Assembly (NCBI GenBank): GCA_026545225.1
Contig: CM048845.1
Coordinates: 93,870,533 to 93,934,532 of the forward strand
DNA from: Cornus controversa
Taxonomy: Eukaryota > Streptophyta > Magnoliopsida > Cornales > Cornaceae
DNA: 64,000 bases
Direction of reading: 5' to 3'
Positions 1-11,383 of the stretch are shown piece by piece. The translations under genes and the position numbers were made by a program. The notes under the pieces are model-generated. The model was not told the DNA's origin, did no database searches, and saw only the letters and a list, made by a program, of their open reading frames with translations. Each line of letters begins with the position of its first letter. Within the stretch, counting starts at the first letter, position 1.

Positions 1-392
1 GAGTTAGTGTAATCAGCATGTATATAAAAATCATTAATTTGTATGATGTTTTAAGAAATAGAAACGTAATTATACAGGAATCATTAATGATATTATCTTA
101 ACTCTTGATAGTTTTGACAAAAAAAAATTAATGTAATTTTACAAAAAAAAAAAAAAAAAGTTAATGTATAATGACACACTCCAAAAAATTCTATTTAATT
201 TTATATAATTATTAATCATGAGCATTGCACACATTCTCCTATTCACCGTTACAGTATATATGTGTGCACGTAGACACGCTTGAAATATTTAAAAAAATTG
301 TAACCATTAGTTGAATCAGACGAATTTAAATATTGTACAATCCCAATTGTCTTCTCATTATGCTGCATTTATGCATCTGGATTTATGAAGGG

Positions 393-435
<43 letters not shown>

Positions 436-2176
436 GAAAAGGAAATATTTCTGTTTTCCTTAAACAAATTATATATTTGAGTTGGAAAATGATAAAAATT
501 TGCCCAAATAAAATATTACAATTCTCCTTTTTTTTGTTAAATAATTGTCAATCTAATTTTCAACAAAGTTGGTGAAAGTGACCAAACATGTTTAAAAGGG
601 GAAAGGAGAAAGCGAAGGGAAGGGAAGAAAAATCAACGGACGGACAGCCAAACGCCACTTCTTTCTTCTTTTTCCTCTGAAGATACTTCCATCCTCTATT
701 GGGGAATGGGGACCATTAAAATGAATGTTTGTATGCATATACATGGCATGTGAGAAGAAAATGGGCCATCACAGGAAAAGTTCACATTCCCACTTGCCTG
801 TGCCCTCTTTATCTCTGTCTGTCTCTTATATGCATGCTTATCTATATATTTGTATTATTCACTTCAAATCACATGGAAAAAAAAACACATTTTAATGCAC
901 ATTAAGGTGTCTCTTAAATTCAGACGTGTTTGGATTTTTGGAGATCAAGATTTTTTAAGTTATAAAATTCTCTCCATTTGGTTGGAGGGAATGGAAAAGA
1001 GAGGACAAAGATGAATTAGGCATTTCTAAGAAAGATAATATGTCTCACTCAAATTTTATTTGATTGAATAGAAAAAATAGTAGAAAATGTATATGGTGAC
1101 ACATTTTTTCTTTGGTTAGAAGAAATGGAGGGGAAGTTTTTATAATTTTTTTGTTTATCAATATACTCTCAATATATTTTTTATATTTATATGTGAAAGA
1201 GTTTTAGTAGGGTTTAACAACTGATTTGTAAATATTTAAAGAATAAAATTGGTATTACATAGTTGTAAGGTAGTTTTTTTTTTTTTTTTCCCTCCTCTCT
1301 TTCCCTAATTTTGAAGGGATGAAAAAAAAACCCTCCTTGCTTCCTCCCTCCATCTCTTCACTTCCTTCCTTGTTATCATATCTTAAATCATCTTGTATTA
1401 ACACGTGTAATTTTACTCAAATTCATGATTTGTATTGCAAAGAAAACATCATACTTTGTCTCTCTTTTTATTTTTCTTCCTAACAGACTAAGTGATAATT
1501 TAAAGAAACTAACTAAGAATAAAACGTGATATTTTAAAATTGTCGTTCGGAGTAGAGGTTTTATATATTAGGCAATTATTTCTTCTTAGACAATTTCAAC
1601 CCCTTCTTTTATAAAGTTGTTATTATAAAATATCATAACATTTGATTATAGGGCATTATTGTAAAATTAGCAATATAAGTATTAAAAAAATATTGTTATC
1701 AAATAAAAAAGTACTAAATACAGTGTATTACCAAATAACGAAGATTTTTTTTACTAACATCAATTTTTTGACAACTTTACAAATAAAAATATTTTTTTCA
1801 GTCTAATAGTAACTCTAAACGAACTCTAATAACTTATTAAGAACACATGTGCGGAGGATTCAACTTATAATAACATAGAAAATTTTCAATTTAGAGAATC
1901 ATTATCATTGGGTTCGACTAGAGAAATATTTACTATATTTTTCAAACATAATAAAGATTTATTACTATCCTTTTATTTTTCCTTTTTAATTGTTTAAACA
2001 TGAAGATATATTAATACTATCATCTATTTTCATTTCATCCTACTAAATAAAATTGCGTTAGTGAACTCCATGGTATTTTATTTCTTTTTAAAGTGAAAGG
2101 TAGATGGTTATTGTCTCTCCAAATATATTATGGGAGTTATTCTTGCTACAACAAAAAATAAAAATAATATATATAT
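1..2176. other. AT-rich intergenic stretch
   Basis: I see no gene here. The short reading frames are low-complexity. A (TA)n microsatellite lies at about 399-434. Around 930-1380 there is a purine/pyrimidine-rich stretch with the phrase TTTGGTTGGA; it resembles the MITE-like sequence seen again near 47.0-47.4 kb and 49.9-50.3 kb, so it is probably an old transposon remnant. Confidence 0.6.
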
Positions 2177-2185
2177 ATATATATA

Positions 2186-2523
2186 GGGTAAAATGCTCTA
2201 ACCACACTCAGGTTTCGGTTTATTACTCACGGAGAATACTAGTGCCTTTGATTGGGGTCAACCTCCCCCAGGTTTAAAAAACTATGCCCTGACACCTCAA
2301 ATTAAAGATAACCCCCTTTAAAAACTAACGTTTCAACTGCTTTTACCAATTTACCCTCTTATATTTAATGATATTGTAATTGAATCTGCTGACGTCATTG
2401 ATGACGTAGACCCCTCCTATACAAAATGACTTAAATACCCTTGATAACAATTTACACTTCACCAATGTATAATTATATACCCAGCGACCTATATATATAT
2501 ATATATATATGTACTTACTGTTA

Positions 2524-2573
<50 letters not shown>

Positions 2574-2970
2574 CTACATTAATCACATATATATTTATAA
2601 ACACACATATATATATATATATACATTTATCACATATATATTTATACTGTTATATATATATATATATATATTTATATATACATACATACTTCTATATTTA
2701 TATGTATATCAATATATCAGTTAGAGAGGGAGAGAGTAAAATTGAGGGTATAAATGTCCAACTAATTGAGGGTAAAATTGTATATTAAAACAGAAAGGAT
2801 AGTTTTGGCATTTTAACTTTTCAAGTTACTTGACTTGTTTTTTGTCAATTAACATTTGGAATGTCAGAGCATAGTTTTCCAAAACTAGGGATGTTGACCT
2901 CAGTCAAATGTACTATTATTCTCCGTGGGTAATAAACCTAAACTTGGGGGGTGGTTAGAGCATTTTACCC
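2186..2970. mobile_element. Non-autonomous TIR transposon (MULE-like MITE)
   Basis: The two ends form long imperfect inverted repeats of about 120-130 bp. The left end begins GGGTAAAATGCTCTAACCAC, and the reverse complement of the right end starts with the same 20 bases. Similarity continues through the 'ATTACTCACGGAGAATA' block to the 'AAAACTATGC' block. Both flanks read ATATATATA (2177-2185 and 2971-2979). This fits a 9-bp Mutator-type target duplication but carries little information inside a TA run. The centre (about 2490-2730) is filled by TA and CA microsatellites. There is no transposase, so the element is non-autonomous. Confidence 0.8.
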
Positions 2971-3365
2971 ATATATATATATGCTGAAAAAAATGGAAGA
3001 GTCTTGCTTTTATTTTTATTATAACAAATGAGATTTTGTTTTAGTATTTCCACTTATATAATAAAGGCAAAAGTGCAAAAAATCCCTTGAAAATTTTTCA
3101 ATGTGCAAAAAGCACCTCTTAAATTATTTGTTTTAGCAAATTAGTCCCTCGTCTTACAAAAGCATGCAACTTGAAGCCCTGACAAACTATAATGAAATAT
3201 ATCCTTTACTATGACCACTATGCCTTTCTCTATATAAATATAATGTTTTTCTAAAAATTCAAAAAATAAAAAATAATTTAAATAAGATTTCCAAATAATA
3301 AGTTAAGAAACATAAAAAGCTAAAAGACTAACAGAAATTTATTTAAATTTTTTTAAATAAAAGAG

Positions 3366-3502
3366 CTATCGTCCAAAGCAATGTGTCACGGGTTCAAGAT
3401 TTGAGAGTAACCTCTCTAAAAATGGAGGTAAGGTTTGATGTCATCCACCTCTCTTAGATCTTGCTCAAGCGGGAGTCTTATATATTGTGTGAAACTTTTT
3501 TT
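3366..3502 (+). mobile_element. SINE-like insertion inside the MITE loop
   Basis: This contains a pol III B-box-like GGGTTCAAGA followed by a block that resembles the 3' part of common plant SINEs: AAATGGAGGTAAGGTTTGAT, then CAAGCGGGAGTCTTATATAT, ending in a T run. It lies between the palindromic arms of the 3066-3896 element, which explains why the arms do not meet. The 5' part is degenerate and I could not identify a target duplication. Confidence 0.5.
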
Positions 3503-3522
3503 CCTATTAGTATAGTGCTTTC

Positions 3523-3525
<3 letters not shown>

Positions 3526-3572
<47 letters not shown>
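3526..3572. repeat. (TA)n microsatellite
   Basis: An almost pure TA run of about 24 units lies next to the SINE-like sequence in the MITE loop. Similar TA runs occur across the window, for example near 399, 4766, 8620, 9222, 30891, 35788, 37584, 40146, 45361, 49681 and 51043. Confidence 0.95.
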
Positions 3573-3575
<3 letters not shown>

Positions 3576-4275
3576 ATAATAGTTTGATAAAATTTTGAAA
3601 GAAAATTCTATTGACCTTTTACTTTTTATGTTTCTAATTTTTTTTTATTATTACAGTAGTGCTTCCTACTATAGTTAGCAAATCAAAGAAAAAAAACTTT
3701 TTCGATGATAATTTTATCAAACTCTTGTTTTATTTAGAAAACATTGTTGACTAATGGTCATAATAAATAGTTTATATGTCATTATAATTATAATTTTGTC
3801 GGGGTCAAATTGCTCACTTTTGTAAGATGAGAAACTGATTTGCTCCAAAAGGAGGTGTTCCTGCATATGCAGAGAATTTTTTTTTGCACTTTTGCCTATA
3901 ATAAAATATTTATGTCATTTCATTAATTTCATATTTATTTCATTTCATTAATTTCCTTCCCAATATAAATTTTTTAAAGAAAATGAAGACGGTGTCAGTA
4001 ACACTTTCCTTTCTTTAGTTACTTCTAATCAAAATACAAATACAAAGATAGTTTAACTTCTTTACATTTTCTTTATTTTGATGCCATCATTTTCCTTTCA
4101 GTTTCTCTCTTGCTTCAAAATAATTGAAATTTCATATTTATTATAAGGGCGGATTAAACTTTTGAAGGAATAGTTATAACATTTATTATAATTTTTTTTT
4201 GGTGAATAAATAAAACTAAAGACAAAAGAAAAATTACAAATAACTAGATTTTATAATAATTTTCATTCTCTTCGT

Positions 4276-4717
4276 TTTATTGGAAGGAAAAGAAAACAAA
4301 ACAAAAAAAAGGAAATGAAGGGACAATGTATTTTATGTTTGATTTATTTAAAAGGAGAAAAAAGAAATGATTAGTAGTGATAATTTATTTCTCTAAATCT
4401 CTCATATGCTATTATTCCAAAAGTAAAAAGATTTGGAGAGAAATAATAAGGTTTAAGTAAAATTTTCTTAATATCAAAACTAACTTTAACATTTTAAAAG
4501 ATAAAGGGGGCATGATAATAAATAAAAAGATATATGATAGTAAATTGGTTAAAATATATATTTTTTCTTTTCCAAATAAGAATATTATAATTTCTTTTTT
4601 TCCCATAATTTATCAAAATATAAACACAAGTTATTACGATATTTTCATTTTTTTTTCTTTTCTCTCATAAATAATGTTATTTTTTCTTTTCTCTTCCGTT
4701 TATCAAAACTTAAATAT
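4276..4717. mobile_element. Degenerate copy of the 23.2-kb MITE family
   Basis: The sequence matches the MITE at 23197-23660 over most of its length, including the blocks 'AGATTTGGAGAGAAAT', 'AAGGTTTAAGTAAAA' and 'AACATTTTAAAAGA', in the same order and with intermediate divergence. The ends are degraded and I see no convincing TAA duplication, so the boundaries are approximate. Confidence 0.65.
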
Positions 4718-4760
4718 AATGCACTTATATGTTAATAAATTAATAGATAGTCTAACCTAA

Positions 4761-4805
<45 letters not shown>

Positions 4806-5330
4806 GTGTACCAAGGTCCATTTTGTTTGACCTTTGACCAAATAACAAATCGTTACTTCTTTAATCTAATTTGACAAGTGCTCCATTTTGTTTTAACGTT
4901 TGACCAAATAACGAGTTTCGATTTATCGTTACTTCTTTAATTTAAATTGACAAGTGGTCCATTTTGTTTAACCTTTGACCAAATAACGAGCTTTGACTCA
5001 TTGTTACTTCTTTAATCTAAATTGACAATTGATCTATTTTGTTTGACCTTTGATCAAATATCGTGTTCCGATTCACCGTTACTTTTTTAATCAAAATTGA
5101 CAAGTGATCTTGTTTGTTTGATCTTTGATCAAATATTGTGCTCCGATTAACCGTTACTTCTTTAATCAAAATTGACAAGTGATTTTGTTTGTTTGACCTT
5201 TGATCAAATATCGGGCCTTGGTTCATCCTTTCTTCTATAATCAAAATTGACAAGTGATCTTGTTTGACTTTGACGATATAATGAGCTCCAATTCATCTTT
5301 AGTTCTTTAATCTACATTGCCAAGTGGATC
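4806..5330. repeat. ~70-bp minisatellite rich in W-box cores (about 7 units)
   Basis: Each unit contains a variant of 'TTTGACCTTTGACCAAATA', then 'CGTTACTTCTTTAATC', then 'AAATTGACAAGTG'. The TTGAC/TTTGATC copies near 4830, 4897, 4971, 5046, 5121, 5198 and 5267 are spaced by roughly 67-77 bp. The left units are closer to TTTGACC; the right ones have drifted to TTTGATC. TTGAC[CT] is the core bound by WRKY factors. The array ends about 1.1 kb upstream of the SAUR locus. Any regulatory role is inference. Confidence 0.8.
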
Positions 5331-5722
5331 CACTTTCATTGCCTTATTTGTTAATGAAAAGCTCTGTATATTGCTGAAATGACCCAAACCACAGTACGTG
5401 TACGTTGACCATTCTATTAATATTAATATACATTTACAAAATGGCTTTAGTTTCTCCACATCAAGAGAAAAAGAACCGCATAAAATTAGGTGCAATAACA
5501 ATAATGATTAATGACCTGCACTACACTATCTTGATGGAAATTTATTTTTTTGCTATACATCTCTAAATATGATTACTAGAAATTATATTTCATGGGAAAT
5601 GGAAAATTCCATTTTTTATTAAAGATTATTCAAATATTACTACAAGGCAAGTTCAATTCAAGTTCAATTCCATTTTATATATATATATATATTTATATAT
5701 AAAATATATTATATAATTTATA

Positions 5723-5867
5723 AGGGAAAGCTAACATCCACGCTAAGTAGCGGGGGTTAGCACTTCTCCCTCACATTTTATTGTACAAAAATATCCTCAT
5801 TAGAGTGTGCCAACTCATAAAAATGGAGAGAAGTGCTAACTTGTTAGCGAGGATGTTAGCTTTTTTC
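5723..5867. mobile_element. Small MULE-like MITE (145 bp)
   Basis: Inverted repeats of about 45 bp contain 'AGCTAACATCC' and 'GTTAGCACTTCTC' at each end. The element is flanked by a perfect 9-bp duplication, TAATTTATA (5714-5722 and 5868-5876). It has no coding capacity. With the two elements at 2.2 and 3.1 kb, it is the third likely Mutator-type MITE within 4 kb. Confidence 0.8.
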
Positions 5868-5989
5868 TAATTTATAATATTATAAATTAAAATAAAAAAG
5901 TAACTTGTAAGTTTAACAAGTATAGGAATATACAAGTAGTTAATATATTAAGAGGGATTGAGAGAAAGAAGGTCAGGGTGCACGGCTGA

Positions 5990-6084
5990 GATTGCGCAAA
6001 GTGCAGTAATGTAATTCTTCTCGAAGAAAAGACAGATTGCGCAAAGTGCATTAACGTAATTCTTGTCGAAGAAAAGAAAAGACA
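5990..6084. repeat. 45-bp tandem duplication
   Basis: Two adjacent copies begin GATTGCGCAAAGTGCA (5990 and 6035), each followed by a GTAATTCTT..TCGAAGAAAAG block. They differ at a few bases. No function is evident; they lie about 300 bp upstream of the SAUR start. Confidence 0.85.
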
Positions 6085-6388
6085 GAGAGCAGTTAATACA
6101 ACGAATACAGAATCCAATGGGAGCCAAACTTCAAAAACCTGGAAACTACTCGTCAAGAGATTAAACAAACAGAAAACTTTGTTGAATTGTGAATTTTGAG
6201 GCAGTTGGACCATCAACCAACTTAAATATACAATAAATAATTCATATTATATAAAATAGTACAAGATAAAATATGTAAGCAATTAATCAAAATTAACATC
6301 AGAGAATCTTAGTTTCCAACTTGTATATATATATATATATATATGTGCACCATGCCATCCATTTTAGACTCACACAAACAATAACCAC

Positions 6389-6945
6389 ATGGATCCAAAG
6401 AAGTCTAACAAGATCAGAGAGATAGTTAGGCTCCAACAGATGCTCAAGAAGTGGAAGAAGCTTGCCAATAATGCAAATGCGGCAGCAAAAAACACAACCA
6501 AAAGCAGCAACAGTGGCAGTAACAGTAGCTCCACCACCTGCAGTACTAGCAATGGCAATGGCAGTAAGAGCATTAAGTTTCTGAAGAAAACACTCTCCTT
6601 CTCAGACATGTCGTCGGCCGATGTGGTTCCGAAAGGGTTTCTTGCTGTTTGTGTTGGGAAAGAGCTGAAGAGGTTCATAATCCCAACAGAATACTTGGGT
6701 CACCAAGCATTTAGGATGCTGTTGAGAGAGGCCAGGCTGAGGAAGAGTTTGGTTTTCAACAAGAGGGAGTGCTCAAGATTCCATGTCAAGTGTCCCTTTT
6801 TGAGAAGATCTTGAAGATGGTTGAAGACAAGAGAGATCATGTCTTTTACTTGCATCATCATCATCATTTTGGGGAACTCAATACTAAGTGTTGGTCACCA
6901 GATTGTGAGCTAACTACCTCTCACCATCCTCAAATGTGTAGATGA
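6389..6945 (+). pseudogene. SAUR-like auxin-responsive gene, frameshifted
   Basis: This is an intronless SAUR-type reading frame. The start (MDPKKSNKIREIVRLQQ) and the core VPKGFLAVCVGKELKRFIIP..YLGHQAF are typical of small auxin-up RNA proteins, which act in cell expansion by inhibiting PP2C.D phosphatases and activating plasma-membrane H+-ATPase. A Ser/Asn-rich linker lies at residues 36-60. The frame is intact to about residue 115 (6733). A 5-bp near-duplication, AGGCC/AGGCT (6729-6738), then shifts it, and the open frame ends early at 6814 after 141 residues with a non-SAUR tail. In the shifted frame the expected SAUR ending (EEEFGF, then a V-L-K-I-P-C motif and a His-rich tail) runs to a stop at 6943-6945. 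It may be a recent null allele, a true pseudogene or a sequencing/assembly error; only 5 bp decide this. A TA-rich TATA-like run lies about 40-60 bp upstream. Confidence 0.85.
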
Positions 6946-8859
6946 TCATTCATATATATATATTCCAAATATATATACTTTTTCTTTTTCTTTTTTCCTT
7001 TTATGAAGGCAATGTATGAGAGAGAGAGATATTAAGAGTTGAATATTTTAGGTTTATTTTTTCTTATTGGAAAAAAATAAAAAATTATAGTGTTTGTAAC
7101 CCTCAATATTCACCACTCTTATATTGATTTCTTCCAAGGACATTGAGTTTCTTCTCAAATGCGGTTGTTTAATTGTTTTGTGTGTTTGTACATGTTAATT
7201 TGAATTTTGAAGTGCTCACTTTAATTACTTAATTTCCTCAGCTTAATAGCATCTATATATATATCTTATGTTTAAGTTCTGTCTAGGGGTTAAATCAGAA
7301 TCAATCCGTACAGATGGAATGGACTGAAACAGTGTAAGAACGGATTGGAGTTTCGATATATGTTATTAGACTTTAGAAATTACGCATATTTAAAATCTAC
7401 ATTAATCCTTCAAATATATATATATATATAGACACTAGACACACAACACATAATCAATAATGAAATAGATCCAAAGGAAGAAACAGTACATAACATGCAC
7501 AATTTATCATCAACAATCATGGATTTAAAGAGAAGGAATATAAAAAGAATATATAGATAAATGAAAAAAGTGAAGAATAAAGGTTTTATATTTTGGGTTA
7601 ATTATTATCGGGAATATATATAACATTGATACAATGTGTTTCAACTTTGAAGCCTTTATGCCAACAAAGGTTGTTAAACATTCAAATGAAAAGAAATATA
7701 AATATTACGGTTTGATTGAGATTAGTTGGATATTATTTTATTCTTATACTGATTTAGACCGATCGACGATTTAATAGGTGTACACGCGGTTTGTTAATCC
7801 AAAAATAATTGTAGTATTATTACTATACCCCTAGTTTCAAGTTTTATTACTGTAATTAAGAAATAATTGTAGCATTAGTATCAATTTCTATAATTATTTT
7901 TGAGTACTTTATTGCTTGCATCAAGGACGGTCTAGATGTACGAACCATTTGGCCGACAAAATTGCCCGATTTAGCGTTTGATGCACATTCTGCACCGCAC
8001 TTGGAAATATTAGTTACATGCATGATTTCACTTTCATTTTTTTTTTCTCTCACCATGTGGCATGTGCTATTTGGATATTTAAAATGAATAGTCAATAAGA
8101 TCAGGTTATATATATATGTATATATATATAATCCATCACCGAATTCCTTGACGCATCTCTCTAAAAATTGGCAATATTTTGATCCTAACCGCCATCTCGA
8201 TTCCTCTATATCAGGAGAAATTTTAGAGGACCATAGGGGTTTCATGCCTGGGAGTAGGAATTTGTTGCACTCAGTGCGCGTTGGATGCATCTTAATCGTT
8301 TGTGTGCTACACGTGCGATAGAGTTTACTGTGCATGTAACGCACAGACGGCTGAGATGCACCCGGCGTATATGCGCCGAGTGCACTTAATATCTACATCA
8401 TACCTGGACCATAGTTGTGCATGCATAAAAAGCTGAATTTGATTTTGCTCAAGTGCCAAACTCAAATACTTATGCTATTGGATTAACATGTGACACGGTT
8501 CGATTCTTTATAATTTTTAGAAGAACTGAAACCAAAATCGATACCAATAATTTTTTAATTTTAGAATTGGAACGGTTGAATTTGATTTTTTACAATTTCC
8601 ATTCTTTCTGCACCCTTATATATATATATATATATATATATATCAATGTTGCTAAAAAAATAAAAAATAAATTTTTTTCCTTGTTCCAACCTTTGTTATC
8701 TAATAAAAGATAATAAGACTTATTAGAGGTGTTATTTTTAACCTTGTAAGAGTTATAATAACTTCATTGTTTAAACTTTTTTATATAAAAAAAGGTTGTG
8801 ATAACTGTTATAATAATTTATAACAGTAATCTATATATATATATATATAATTGTTATTA
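6946..8859. other. Non-coding region downstream of the SAUR
   Basis: Only AT-rich sequence and TA microsatellites are seen. A 162-codon minus-strand frame at 7856-8344 has no recognisable domain and runs through a TA microsatellite, so I do not call it a gene. The stretch 7920-8400 is less AT-rich than its surroundings and might be an old transposon fragment. Confidence 0.5.
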
Positions 8860-9219
8860 GCTAGGCACAAATAAATGCATCTCCTATAATGATTTTCTAT
8901 ATTAGCTAGGCACGAATAAATGCATCTCCTATAATGATTTTCTATTTTTGATATATATATATATTTATATATTCAATAGTTTTGGTTGCAAGGAACTGTT
9001 GTATAACGGTTCAGTTTGATCTGGAACCGTAACCGTAGTGAACAATTTCTAAAATTTAGAACCGGAACTGGAACCGTAGTGAACTATTCGGTTCGTTTCA
9101 ACTATGATTTTTTACCATTTCGGTTCTACCGATTCTTTATGCACTCCTACTTGGGACTTGCCTATAATATTTAGAAGAATAGAAGAATAAATGCATCTCC
9201 TATAATGATTTTCTATTTT

Positions 9220-9260
<41 letters not shown>

Positions 9261-9475
9261 GGTTTCGGTTGCAAGGAACTGTTGTATAACGGTTCGGTTT
9301 GATCTGAAACCGTAACCGTAGTGAATGGTTTTTAAAATTTAGAACCAGAACTGGAACCGTAGTGAACTGTTCAGTTTGTTTCAACTATGATTTTTTACCG
9401 TTTTGATTCTACCGATTCTTTATGCACTCCTACTTGGGACTTGCCTATAATATTTAGAAGAATAGAATATTTGTG
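8860..9475. repeat. Imperfect direct repeats, probably hAT-like MITE remnants
   Basis: The phrase AATAAATGCATCTCCTATAA occurs near 8870, 8916 and 9187. The longer segment that follows (the 'GGAACCGTAACCGTAGTGAA' and 'ACCGATTCTTTATGCACTCC' blocks, ending 'TTGCCTATAATATTTAGAAG') is present twice, at about 8910-9182 and 9180-9470, roughly 270 bp apart. The repeated 'gaaccg' words and a CACTCC end resemble plant hAT-type MITEs. Confidence 0.6.
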
Positions 9476-9535
9476 GATATGTTGTATTCTAGTTTCCAAT
9501 ATTTTGTGCTATAAGGTTTGACTGGTCTAATAGTC

Positions 9536-9668
9536 AGGGGTGTACACGATTCGGTTCCTTACAGAATCAGAATCGATCTGAACGGTTCATTAATTTTTGA
9601 AACTGAAACTAGAACCATTGAGTTCAGTTCGATTCGGTTTTGATTTTACCGATTCTTTGGCACTCCTA
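9536..9668. mobile_element. hAT-like MITE fragment
   Basis: The left end CAGGGGTGTACACGATTCGG and the right end GGCACTCCTAA resemble the short CAGGGGTG-type inverted termini of plant hAT MITEs. The interior shares the 'cggttc / gattctttggcactcc' vocabulary with the repeats just upstream. I could not find an 8-bp target duplication. Confidence 0.4.
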
Positions 9669-9699
9669 AGAAACATAGTCATTTAAAATTTTTTTATGT

Positions 9700-11383
9700 A
9701 AATGATTTTTTAATGCAAAATACTTGAAATATTAATAAGATTTATTATAAAATTTAACATAAAAAGAAAAAAAAAAATTGGGTTTCAAATATGTAAGAGA
9801 CATACATCAAATGAGAAACTGTGTCATGATCAGCTGATACAAATCATCACCTCTACGAAATCAATACAACTACCAATGAAGGAAAACAAAGGGATGATGA
9901 TTGATGCTGGTGGTATCTTGTATGAGTTTCACTACACTGCTTTTGGATTTCCAACACGTTTTGTAGATTTAATCCATTAGAAAATCTAGAAATGGGTAGC
10001 AAACAAGTTCGCCTTTTTACACCCATACAACTATAATACTTCGTGTATATATTTATCTATAAATCCAACATTCAAGACCATACTTTAATTTTAGAAATGA
10101 ACTCAAACAGAACTTAGAAACTTAATATTTATTCATATATTATATTAAATTATATATATAGAATAATATGATTTAAAAGTTATTAGTATTTATTTATATA
10201 TTATATATAAATTGAAATCAGAATCAAATCCCTGGTTTTTAAAATTTGAAACTGTAGTTCACTTTAGTTTGATTCACTTGTATTTCTAAATTTACACTAC
10301 ACGTCTTTTACTTATACTTATCTTAAACACCTTTAATTCTCAAGTCTATCCAAACCTCATCTTTTATCCCTTCGAAAGGAATATATTATTAATACACTAA
10401 AGACGAGCCAGGTTACTATGTTGTTTTATATCGAGATTCGAGATCCTATCCCATAGCTAAACCTACCGTACATCATCTCACACTTGAATTGTGTTATCTA
10501 AAGAGTACGCATTACTCATTAGCAATGCTGACCAGATTTTGGACCCAAATGATCGTACCATTTCTCATCGGATTCGATTGGCTTTGGGGACTTGATTGCA
10601 CTAGCTGATGTCTAACAGCAGAAAAGTGTAAAAATGATTATTTTTGCCCTTCTAACCAACTTTCATCAATTAAATTCAATATAATAATCATGAATAAAAC
10701 CGTAAAATCACTAAAGAAAATAATAATAATAAACCCGACTGATGTTACTTACAGAAAGTGTAGTAAAAAATATTAATATCATAAGAGGTCTGATCGAGAT
10801 ATTGTCTAAACTGAAAGAATGTAAGTGGTAATTGCCCAAAAAAAATTATCACATAGTAAATAATTCTGCAAATCCAGATTTGCAATAACATGCATTATCA
10901 TGATGCATATATTTCCATTTGGAGGTCACATCTGGCAAGTGTCATAGGAGTCTCATAATGTTTATAGTTTGTGGGGGGGGCAGAATCCCCTGTGCATGCA
11001 GTGAAAACGATTTGCACCAGTATCATAAACCAAAGACTAAAGAAGAAACTCAGCAATAAGGCCAAAACAATTGTCCAAACAAACAATAGATTGACACAAA
11101 ACTGCAACAATGTTAAACTGATCCATCAATTGTGCACCTGCACTTTCAAATGCACAACTAAAAAGAGAGAAAAAAAAAAAAAAAGATTCATAATGACTAT
11201 TTAATGCTCTGATGTGACTAGCTCTTCAGTATCTCATTCAAGTTAAGAAAAAGAAGTCTGGTATGACTATTGATCAGGCACCCTCAATTACATTAAATTA
11301 CCTATCTGTGGTGTATTTGCAATGTATAGGAAAATCTTAGGGGAGTGGGTGCCGAATACCGAAGACTTGGATATGAAGAATTC
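9700..11383. other. Intergenic / 3' flank of the pyrophosphatase gene
   Basis: No gene is recognisable. The part closest to 11384 would hold the 3' UTR of the minus-strand pyrophosphatase gene. No clear terminator or polyadenylation cluster can be assigned by eye. Confidence 0.5.

Larger units (their letters stand above)
3066..3896. mobile_element. MULE-like MITE with perfect 9-bp target duplication
   Basis: The element begins GGCAAAAGTGCAAAAAA and ends with the reverse complement of nearly the same sequence. Inverted similarity continues inward for most of each arm (about 3066-3360 against 3580-3896), giving a fold-back structure. It is flanked on both sides by the 9-bp duplication TATAATAAA (3057-3065 and 3897-3905). 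A 9-bp duplication with long inverted repeats is typical of Mutator-like elements. The loop between the arms is occupied by a SINE-like sequence and a TA microsatellite. No coding capacity is present. Confidence 0.85.

Noticed and set aside
2343..2788. Open frames rich in His/Thr and Tyr/Ile
   Set aside because: They are translations of CA and TA microsatellites inside a MITE.
7856..8344. 162-codon minus-strand open frame
   Set aside because: No recognisable domain; it runs through a TA microsatellite (repeated Tyr/Ile/Thr), and composition is like the flanking non-coding DNA.
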